From assembly GCA_015060335.1 (NCBI GenBank), contig SUYR01000026.1:1-36512 (forward strand): 36,512 nucleotides of DNA, read 5' to 3'. Under the pieces are notes generated by a model. The model made no database searches, was not told the DNA's origin, and worked only from the letters and a program-made list of their open reading frames with translations. Positions 31,063 through 36,512 of this stretch are shown here, in pieces. Every line of letters starts with the position of its first letter. Positions within the stretch are counted from its first letter, which is position 1. A program made the position numbers and the translations under genes. The DNA is from Bacteroidales bacterium. Lineage in GTDB: Bacteria > Bacteroidota > Bacteroidia > Bacteroidales > UBA932.

Positions 31063-31161
31063 CACCTAACAAGCTGACTATCAGCGAAAACCAGAAAGGC
31101 GATTCCCCGCCGCAGGGGAATCGTATATCAGCAATCCGCTGAGGGTTAACGGGTTAGGCGG
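31063..31161. repeat. Cruciform element B
   Basis: The CGATTCCCC/GGGGAATCG hairpin (31100-31108, 31115-31123) lies within outer arms containing CCTAAC (31065-31070) and GTTAGG (31153-31158). The 50-bp core 31074-31123 differs from element A (8390-8439) at five positions. The outer arms are more degraded than in A. Confidence 0.85.
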
Positions 31162-31211
31162 CAGGCGGAACTGCGTGATAAGCATAAATTTCCGTATATT
31201 GTGCAACATTT

Positions 31212-31256
31212 TGCCCGTTCGCGCAGTCTAATAGATGAAAACCTGCTGAACGGGCA
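31212..31256. repeat. Hairpin TGCCCGTTC/GAACGGGCA
   Basis: A perfect 9-bp stem around a 27-nt loop, 34 bp before the ATG of the DUF6249 gene. It could be a leader structure or another mobile hairpin. No TAnnTTTG promoter was found for the operon that follows. Confidence 0.45.
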
Positions 31257-31289
31257 GGCAGAAACTTATAAATTAGTAAAAAAGTTATT

Positions 31290-31748
31290 ATGTGTACAAC
31301 AGTCTTGATGTCGTATAACGATGCCGAACTTATTCAATCATTAGTTGCCATGCTGGGCATTTGCGTTGCCTTGCCTATTACCATTGTTGCCATGCTGACG
31401 AAGTCTCGAAGCCGCAAGATAGACCGCAAAATGGATATTTTGGAAAAAGCGGTGGAGAATGGACTTCGTGTGGACCCCGCTTTGCTTGTTGTAGCAGATG
31501 AAGGAGATGGAAAATATAAGTTGAAGAAAAATCTTCTGAACAGACTTACTTTCGGAATAGCACTCACGCTTGTCGGTGGTTTGCTTATCGTTTTCTCGGA
31601 AGTGGAGTCCCTCGTCTTCTTTATTGCGCTGATCGGAATCGCATGTTCCGCTATCGGACTCGGACTTTTAATCTCATATTTTGTAGGACGCAGGATGCTG
31701 GCGCCAGAGATCAAGAAGGAGGAAGAAAAACTGATGGACGTATCTTAG
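31290..31748 (+). CDS. DUF6249 family membrane protein
   Basis: A 152-residue protein with an N-terminal membrane helix (about 15-37), a cytoplasmic stretch (RSRKIDRKMDILEKAVENGLRVDP), and two C-terminal helices ending SYFVGRRMLAPEIKKEEEKL. This is the DUF6249 layout, usually found next to ECF sigma genes in Bacteroidales. ATG 31308 is an alternative start. It lies 9 bp before the sigma factor gene and probably belongs to its regulatory set. Confidence 0.8.
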   Translation: MCTTVLMSYNDAELIQSLVAMLGICVALPITIVAMLTKSRSRKIDRKMDILEKAVENGLRVDPALLVVADEGDGKYKLKKNLLNRLTFGIALTLVGGLLIVFSEVESLVFFIALIGIACSAIGLGLLISYFVGRRMLAPEIKKEEEKLMDVS

Positions 31749-31757
31749 GGGTTATTA

Positions 31758-32276
31758 ATGACGAGGCAACAGTTTATAGATATGGTCTGTCAGGAGCAGG
31801 AGTCTTTGAGGAGATTCCTGCTTGGCCTGTGTGGCGGTGACGCATTCCGTGCTGATGATCTGGCTCAGGAGGCATTGCTCAAGGCTTACATTTCCTTTGG
31901 GAAATTCGAAGGCAGAGCAAAATTTTCCACGTGGCTGTTCAGGATTGCGTACAACTGCTGGACCGATCATATGAAGGTATGGAGTAAATACAGGGCATGC
32001 TCTCTCGAAGCTGATACTTCCGTGCATCGTGAAGCGTACGGGGTGGAGGATACAAGAACTGCAGCAGACAGAGGCTATGAATATCAATACCTGTATCATG
32101 CAATAAGCTGTCTGGCACCTCATGAACAGGTTGTCGTCCTGTTATATTATATGGAAGAAAAATCTATACGTGAAATATCGGAGATCTCAGGCATGCCGTC
32201 GGGAACGGTCCGTTCTCATCTTTCCCGTGCACGCCGTCGTCTGAAGGACTATCTCGAGAAACATAAAATCAGGTAA
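31758..32276 (+). CDS. ECF-type RNA polymerase sigma factor
   Basis: A 172-residue sigma-70 family protein with only regions 2 and 4. Region 2 is DDLAQEALLKAYISFGKFEGRAKFSTWLFRIAYNCWTD; region 4 is LAPHEQVVVLLYYMEEKSIREISEISGMPSGTVRSHLSRARRRLKDYL with a clear helix-turn-helix. Flanked by DUF6249 and a small membrane protein, it forms a three-gene signalling cassette. The trigger is not visible. Confidence 0.93.
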   Translation: MTRQQFIDMVCQEQESLRRFLLGLCGGDAFRADDLAQEALLKAYISFGKFEGRAKFSTWLFRIAYNCWTDHMKVWSKYRACSLEADTSVHREAYGVEDTRTAADRGYEYQYLYHAISCLAPHEQVVVLLYYMEEKSIREISEISGMPSGTVRSHLSRARRRLKDYLEKHKIR

Positions 32277-32285
32277 AAGAAATAT

Positions 32286-32675
32286 ATGAAAACAGAAAAG
32301 GATATAAGAAGATTCATGCAGCAGAACAGGATTGCCATTCCTAAGGATGACGCCTTCATGAAAGATCTTGTAAGGCAGATAAATCTTTTGCCTGTTCCGG
32401 CTGCGTTTGAAAATGAGTCGGTGGCGGAAAGTCTGCGTCTTGTGCATATGATCAGAACAATACTGAAGAAGAGAGCCCGAAAACAGGTCCTTTATCTGCT
32501 TCCTGTAATGATTGTGACTGTTGCTGTGCTTCTTGTTGCAGTCTCTTTTCTTCCGCCAGCAAGCGAATATGACGTGATTGATTTTATCTGTACATGGAAA
32601 TATCCCTTGCTCGGTCTGACGGGCACTATGGTGCTCGTCGTGTCAATATTCCATACGGATATTGTCAGGTTATGA
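32286..32675 (+). CDS. Small membrane protein, possible anti-sigma factor (DUF5056-like)
   Basis: A 129-residue protein: a soluble N-terminal part (MKTEKDIRRFMQQNRIAIPKDDAFMKDLVRQINLLPVP) and two membrane helices at about 68-90 and 107-124. Position directly behind an ECF sigma gene, the small cytoplasmic domain and the membrane anchor fit an anti-sigma role, inferred from context; no zinc-binding anti-sigma motif is present. Its stop abuts the stop of convergent rsmA. Confidence 0.7.
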   Translation: MKTEKDIRRFMQQNRIAIPKDDAFMKDLVRQINLLPVPAAFENESVAESLRLVHMIRTILKKRARKQVLYLLPVMIVTVAVLLVAVSFLPPASEYDVIDFICTWKYPLLGLTGTMVLVVSIFHTDIVRL

Positions 32676-33485
32676 CTATGCCAGTTTCAATGTCAGCTCG
32701 ATGAAGTCCTCTACGCTCAGCCTCTCCGGGCGCAATTCGAACACAGGATCTGCAACGAATGAGGTCAATTCCTCCTCACTCCACCCGCAGCGGTCCGCCT
32801 TTGCACGGATGAGCGGCTTGAGCGAATTGCGCAAGGTCTTGCGTCTCTGATTGAATCCGGTCTTCACTACAGTCTTGAATAATGCCTCGTCGCATCCGAG
32901 ACAGGTGCGTGAGTTGCGTACAAGTCTTATGACTGCCGACTTTACCTTCGGCGGCGGGTTGAATGCCCCTTCCCCGACAGTGAACAGATATTCTATGTCA
33001 TACCAAGCCTGAAGCAGTACGGAAAGGATTCCGTATGTCTTTGTCCCCGGCTTTTCTGCAATCCTCTCCGCAACTTCCTTCTGTATCATGCAGACCACCT
33101 GAGGCACCTGTTCCTTATATTCCAGTATCTTGAAGAATATCTGTGACGATATATTGTATGGGAAATTTCCTATTACCGCGAACTGCCCGCTGAAGAATTT
33201 CTCCAGCTTGAGTTTCAGGAAATCCGCTTCCATAAGGCGCCCCTGCACCTGAGGGAAATGTACCAGCAGATAATTTACCGATTCGGTGTCTATCTCCACC
33301 ATTTTCAGGTCCACTTCCGGCCTCTGAAGGAGATATTGTGTAAGGACTCCCATTCCCGGACCGACTTCCAGAGCCGGCAGTGTGGTTCCTTCCGGTACTG
33401 TCAACGCGTCGGCAATCCTCTGTGCTATGGACAGGTCTGTCAGGAAGTGCTGTCCCAAGGCTTTTTTAGCTCTGACTTCCATCAT
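32676..33485 (-). CDS. rsmA: 16S rRNA (adenine1518/1519-N6)-dimethyltransferase
   Basis: KsgA/RsmA dimethylates two adjacent adenines in helix 45 of 16S rRNA late in 30S assembly. The 269-residue protein has the KKALGQHFL opening, the AdoMet loop [10 protein letters not shown], catalytic NFPYNI in motif IV, and VKSAVIRL and [12 protein letters not shown] in the C-terminal domain. The start overlaps the stop of the upstream esterase gene as TAATG, so translation is coupled. Confidence 0.96.
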   Translation of the reverse strand: MMEVRAKKALGQHFLTDLSIAQRIADALTVPEGTTLPALEVGPGMGVLTQYLLQRPEVDLKMVEIDTESVNYLLVHFPQVQGRLMEADFLKLKLEKFFSGQFAVIGNFPYNISSQIFFKILEYKEQVPQVVCMIQKEVAERIAEKPGTKTYGILSVLLQAWYDIEYLFTVGEGAFNPPPKVKSAVIRLVRNSRTCLGCDEALFKTVVKTGFNQRRKTLRNSLKPLIRAKADRCGWSEEELTSFVADPVFELRPERLSVEDFIELTLKLA

Positions 33486-34264
33486 TATTTTCTGTTTTTC
33501 TTAAGTTTCTGAGCGAACAGCCACTCCATGAAGTCCGGCATATTGAAAGCTGGGTTCCAGCTTCCATGTCCGCAACCGGCGAATTCGAAGTACTCTACAT
33601 CTGCGCCGGCAGCTTTCAGTTCTCTATATGCCCTACGTGAGCATTCCACAGGGACAGTAAAGTCTGCGTCTCCGTGGAATATCCTGAATTTCACGTTCTT
33701 GGCTGCCGCAATACGTCCCGGCTTGATGGCGCCGCAGATAGGAATCGCGGCTGCAAATATCTCAGGGAATCGTGCCACCATATCGTAGGTCGCCATTCCT
33801 CCCATCGACAATCCCATTATATACACCCTTGAAGCGTCCACGGTAGGCATCGCACGATATTCGTCAATCATCTCCTTCAGTGCTCTGAACACAATGGTCA
33901 TGTTCTCAGCAGGAGTCATATCTTCAAATGATGCGGGGATGTTGTCGTATGCCCAGAATGTGGTCTCAGGACACTGTGGGAAAATCACATATGCCGGATA
34001 TTTCTCCTGATTAGACGGGTTGAGAAATATCTGAGATCCGTGGAAAAGCTGCTTTTCATTGTCGCTTCCACGCTCGCCAAGTCCATGCAGGAATATCACA
34101 AGCGGATATTTTTTCTTCGCTTCCACCTTGAGCGGCTCGAGCAGACGGTAGTTCAGGCTCTGACCCTCGGATGAAACGAACTTCTCATAAGAGTATGCGC
34201 TTTGTGCAGATGCGGCGGTCAGACTGATGAATGCCGCAGCAATAACGATAAATATCTTCTTCAT
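33485..34264 (-). CDS. Secreted alpha/beta-hydrolase (esterase / prolyl-oligopeptidase-like)
   Basis: A 259-residue protein with a signal peptide ([21 protein letters not shown]). It has the nucleophile Ser153 in GLSMGG, an Asp near 199-201 in [10 protein letters not shown] and His233 in CGHGSW, with the oxyanion motif FLHGLGERG. This matches the phospholipase/carboxylesterase-like group often annotated as prolyl oligopeptidase family or feruloyl-type esterases; the substrate is not predictable. ATG 34270 is an alternative start. It is followed by rsmA with a one-base overlap, an odd pairing of a periplasmic enzyme with an rRNA methylase. Confidence 0.88.
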   Translation of the reverse strand: MKKIFIVIAAAFISLTAASAQSAYSYEKFVSSEGQSLNYRLLEPLKVEAKKKYPLVIFLHGLGERGSDNEKQLFHGSQIFLNPSNQEKYPAYVIFPQCPETTFWAYDNIPASFEDMTPAENMTIVFRALKEMIDEYRAMPTVDASRVYIMGLSMGGMATYDMVARFPEIFAAAIPICGAIKPGRIAAAKNVKFRIFHGDADFTVPVECSRRAYRELKAAGADVEYFEFAGCGHGSWNPAFNMPDFMEWLFAQKLKKNRK

Positions 34265-34283
34265 AAGCATATGTTAAATCATA

Positions 34284-34291
34284 CAAATATA
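34284..34291 (-). promoter_or_regulatory. TAnnTTTG promoter of the esterase and rsmA genes
   Basis: TATATTTG on minus, 19 bp before ATG 34264, just beyond the stop of the EamA gene. Confidence 0.6.
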
Positions 34292-34296
34292 AGTAT

Positions 34297-35295
34297 TTAT
34301 TTGACAGTTCCTATCCATATGAATACCATTCCTATAATAATGAGGGCCAGATCCAGCGCCTTTGCACGCAGGTTGCGTTCCTTGAATATTATGGCTCCGC
34401 AGGCAAAAGATATCAGTACCGAGCTACGCCTTACCAGCGATACTACGGAAATCATGGATTCGGGGTCGTTCAGCGAAGTGAAATATGCGAAGTCTCCTAT
34501 GCATATGAATATGGATATGAGCGGAATCGCCCAGCTCCAGCGGAACGGAGTGCCCTGATGCCTCTTGGGGTACCAGAGAGTTCCACATATTACAAGCATG
34601 ATGAGCATCTGGTAGAAATTGAACCAGCTTTGTACGAACATGGGGTTGAGGGACTTCATTATATATTTGTCGTACAGACCGCTTACTGCACCCATGATTG
34701 TCGCCCCGGCCACACACCATATCCACTTGTTGTTTCCGAAATCAATATTCTCCTTCTTGCCGGCCCGGCTCATCATATATATGGACAGGATTGCCAGTGC
34801 TACTCCGGTCCACTGATATCCGTTCAGTCTCTCTCCGAATATAAGCATTGCGCCGACAAGTACCAGGACCGGTCTGGTGGCATTTATGGGGCCGACGAGG
34901 GTGAGAGGCAGATGTTTAAGGCCGAAATATCCCATGATCCACGAAGACAGCACAATGAATGCCTTCAGGATTACCTTCAGATGTGCAGATAACGGCTCGT
35001 CTAAATAGCTGCTGCTCAGTGAGTTGATGGTGATGCCTGCGCCCCCTGGGGAGCAGGCGTTGTGCGTAATCTGCTGAGTGTCAAGGGGTTGTGTAGCGGC
35101 GGTATCGAAGGGAGTTCCGGCAAACCATTCCGTCCCCAGTGTATAGTCCAGCAGAAAGGGCGAAAAGATGATGGTCGAGAATATCGTGTTCAGCAGCAGG
35201 ACAGGCAGGACTGCATTGTCCCTGAGCGATGCTTTTTTTGCAGTGTCATACAGTCCGAGGAATGCCGCGGACATAAAAGCGAGTAACAGCCACAT
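34297..35295 (-). CDS. EamA/DMT family transporter with in-frame palindromic insertion
   Basis: A 332-residue membrane protein with about ten helices in two EamA repeats (GPINATRPVLVLVGAMLIFGERLNGYQWTGVALAILSIYMMSR; SLVRRSSVLISFACGAIIFKERNLRAKALDLALIIIGMVFIWIG). Met 35295 is chosen because the promoter at 35315-35345 lies inside the longer frame. Between the second and third helices is an unusual loop of about 35 residues (QPLDTQQITHNACSPGGAG...) encoded by a palindromic repeat at 35015-35078 whose inner hairpin also occurs at 16289-16316. The solute is unknown. Confidence 0.88.
   Translation of the reverse strand: MWLLLAFMSAAFLGLYDTAKKASLRDNAVLPVLLLNTIFSTIIFSPFLLDYTLGTEWFAGTPFDTAATQPLDTQQITHNACSPGGAGITINSLSSSYLDEPLSAHLKVILKAFIVLSSWIMGYFGLKHLPLTLVGPINATRPVLVLVGAMLIFGERLNGYQWTGVALAILSIYMMSRAGKKENIDFGNNKWIWCVAGATIMGAVSGLYDKYIMKSLNPMFVQSWFNFYQMLIMLVICGTLWYPKRHQGTPFRWSWAIPLISIFICIGDFAYFTSLNDPESMISVVSLVRRSSVLISFACGAIIFKERNLRAKALDLALIIIGMVFIWIGTVK
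35015..35078 (-). repeat. Palindromic element inside the EamA coding sequence
   Basis: GATGCCTGCG...GGGGAGCAGGC at about 35033-35058 (stem GCCTGC/GCAGGC) sits within CTCAG (35015-35019) and CTGAG (35074-35078). The inner hairpin shares about 20 positions with element D at 16288-16314. The reading frame continues through it. Confidence 0.65.
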
Positions 35296-35314
35296 AAGTT
35301 CAGTTTTATATATG

Positions 35315-35345
35315 CAAAGATAGCACTTGAAACCCAATGTCCAAA
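35315..35345 (-). promoter_or_regulatory. Bacteroidota promoter of the EamA gene
   Basis: On minus: TTTG (35342-35345), 19 bp, TATCTTTG (35315-35322), 19 bp before ATG 35295. It is divergent from the rplP promoter; 35346-35448 between them shows nothing else. Confidence 0.8.
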
Positions 35346-35448
35346 ATGAGCAAAAGAAAATTTCATCAACTTGTGTAACTGTGTGAAAACACGCACTTTA
35401 GCATGCAAAAACTTTGGTCGAAAATATGTGAAATTTTTGTAGAAAATG

Positions 35449-35478
35449 TTTGCAATTCAAAAAAAATTACTACCTTTG
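35449..35478 (+). promoter_or_regulatory. Bacteroidota promoter of the rplP operon
   Basis: TTTG (35449-35452), 18 bp, TACCTTTG (35471-35478), 90 bp before the rplP start. A strong consensus match placed directly upstream of a ribosomal protein gene that is normally internal to an operon. Confidence 0.8.
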
Positions 35479-35486
35479 CATCCCAT

Positions 35487-35527
35487 TAATTGAGGACGAC
35501 TACGCCCAACCAGCTGATACTCAATTA
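35487..35527 (+). promoter_or_regulatory. Hairpin in the rplP leader
   Basis: TAATTGAG (35487-35494) pairs perfectly with CTCAATTA (35520-35527) around a 25-nt loop. It starts about 9 nt beyond the -7 element, at the very 5' end of the expected transcript, and ends 41 nt before ATG 35569. It could be an autoregulatory ribosomal-protein leader; no known leader family was recognised. Confidence 0.45.
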
Positions 35528-35568
35528 GTTAGGGAAATTACGCAAAATTTCATTAAAGTAATAAAGCA

Positions 35569-35988
35569 ATGTTACAACCAAAGAAAACAAAATTCAGAAG
35601 GCAGCAGAAAGGCCGCATGAAAGGTCTCTCACAGAGAGGAAACCAGCTTGCATTTGGCTCTTTCGGCATCAAGACCCTTGAGAACTGCTGGCTTACAGGC
35701 CGCCAGATCGAGGCTGCACGTCAGGCTGTATCACGTTATATGAAGCGTGAAGGTAAGATTTGGATCAGAATCTTCCCAGATAAGCCTTACACCAAGAAAC
35801 CAGCTGAAGTTCGTATGGGTAAAGGAAAGGGTAATCCGGAGGGATTCGTATGCCCTGTAACTCCAGGTCGTATCCTCATTGAGGCTGAGGGTGTATCACT
35901 CGAGATCGCAAGAGAGGCACTTCGTCTTGGCGCACAGAAACTTCCTGTGACTACGAAGTTCGTGGTACGTAGAGATTATGTAGAATAA
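35569..35988 (+). CDS. rplP: 50S ribosomal protein L16
   Basis: The 139-residue protein starts [25 protein letters not shown] and contains [41 protein letters not shown] and [27 protein letters not shown], all L16 signatures; it binds 23S rRNA near the A-site. In almost all bacteria it follows rpsC. Here its upstream neighbour is a divergent transporter gene, and it has its own promoter and leader. Confidence 0.97.
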   Translation: MLQPKKTKFRRQQKGRMKGLSQRGNQLAFGSFGIKTLENCWLTGRQIEAARQAVSRYMKREGKIWIRIFPDKPYTKKPAEVRMGKGKGNPEGFVCPVTPGRILIEAEGVSLEIAREALRLGAQKLPVTTKFVVRRDYVE

Positions 35989-36005
35989 TTTAATGGAGAA
36001 AGAAA

Positions 36006-36200
36006 ATGAAAGCATCAGAAATTCGTGAAATGTCGGTCGCTGACATCCGTGAGCGTATCGAGATCGAGAAGGCTAATCTCGACACAATGAAGATTAACCA
36101 CACAATCTCTCCATTAGAGGACACTTCAAAGATTGCAAAGGCAAGAAGAAACATCGCTCGTATGATGACTATCCTTGCTGAGAAAGAGTCACAGAACTAA
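36006..36200 (+). CDS. rpmC: 50S ribosomal protein L29
   Basis: A 64-residue two-helix protein at the exit-tunnel rim (MKASEIREMSVADIRERIEIEKANLDTMKINHTISPLEDTSKIAKARRNIARMMTILAEKE). Length and order after rplP are standard. A GGAG lies 8 bp before the ATG. Confidence 0.95.
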   Translation: MKASEIREMSVADIRERIEIEKANLDTMKINHTISPLEDTSKIAKARRNIARMMTILAEKESQN

Positions 36201-36214
36201 AAAATTGAATTCTC

Positions 36215-36469
36215 ATGGAAAGAAATCTTCGTAAAGAAAGAATAGGTGTTGTGGTCAGCAACAAGATGGACAAGTCTATCGTGGTTGCCGTTGAAAGAAA
36301 AGAGAAACACCCTATGTACGGCAAGTTCGTAAAGAAGACCACAAAGTTCGTAGCTCACGATGAGAAGAACGAGTGCAGCGTAGGAGATACAGTACGCATC
36401 ATGGAGACTCGTCCGCTCAGCAAGACAAAGAACTGGAGATTAGTAGAAATCGTAGAAAAAGTTAAGTAA
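36215..36469 (+). CDS. rpsQ: 30S ribosomal protein S17
   Basis: The 84-residue protein has [72 protein letters not shown], the S17 OB-fold signature; it binds the 5' domain of 16S rRNA. Order after rpmC is standard, with 14 bp between them. Confidence 0.96.
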   Translation: MERNLRKERIGVVVSNKMDKSIVVAVERKEKHPMYGKFVKKTTKFVAHDEKNECSVGDTVRIMETRPLSKTKNWRLVEIVEKVK

Positions 36470-36471
36470 CA

Positions 36472-36512
36472 ATGATACAGCAGGAATCACGTTTACAGGT
36501 GGCAGACAACAG
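36472..36512 (+). CDS. rplN: 50S ribosomal protein L14, first 13 codons
   Basis: The last bases encode MIQQESRLQVADN, the universal L14 opening, cut by the window edge. It starts 2 bp after the rpsQ stop, as in the canonical spc operon order. Confidence 0.93.
   Translation, partial: MIQQESRLQVADN

Overview
The window looks like a chromosomal segment from a member of the Bacteroidota, most likely order Bacteroidales. About fifteen gene starts are preceded by the -7 element TAnnTTTG, and four of these also have a TTTG about 18-21 bp upstream, which is the promoter signature of this phylum. The proteins agree: an outer-membrane receptor with a lipoprotein and a DUF4249 protein, a DUF6249 / ECF sigma factor cassette, an AlbA/Schlafen-type ATPase, a C69 dipeptidase and a secreted sialidase. 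Genus cannot be fixed by eye.

Layout. Positions 1-7000 are accessory DNA: the tail of a decayed Rpn-type nuclease gene; a 3-kb island inserted in the 3' end of tRNA-Leu(TAA), bounded by a 20-bp direct repeat and carrying vsr, an AlbA_2/ATPase gene and a stump of a tyrosine integrase; then a repeat-rich stretch holding a small GIY-YIG nuclease gene and an IS200-like (RAYT-type) transposase gene. That stretch contains palindromes starting with GTCAT and three tandem arrays of half-palindromes with strict periods (22; 22 or 14; 18 or 21 bp). From 6.8 to 35.3 kb the window is mostly housekeeping: comF-like and fabG; an aminopeptidase P and DUF456 pair; a lipoprotein, TonB-receptor and DUF4249 operon; asd, metY, thrA and metX, which together cover aspartate to homocysteine; a sialidase; a purine permease; an Lrp regulator divergent from metX; a polyferredoxin and C69 dipeptidase pair; a nitroreductase; pheS; an FMN reductase; an ECF sigma operon; rsmA with an esterase; and an EamA transporter. 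The last kilobase is the back half of the S10 ribosomal operon (rplP, rpmC, rpsQ, start of rplN), which here follows an EamA gene instead of rpsC and has its own promoter and leader.

The most unusual content is in non-coding and repeat DNA. It includes the half-palindrome arrays around two nuclease genes; a second copy of the comF 3' end abutting the transposase stop codon; four unrelated hairpin doublets spaced exactly 51 or 71 bp; a dispersed family of cruciform elements, with a related palindrome lying in frame inside the EamA gene; and the split ribosomal operon. No CRISPR array, rRNA or recognisable riboswitch was seen. Everything here comes from reading the sequence; family names rest on recognised motifs and no database search was run.
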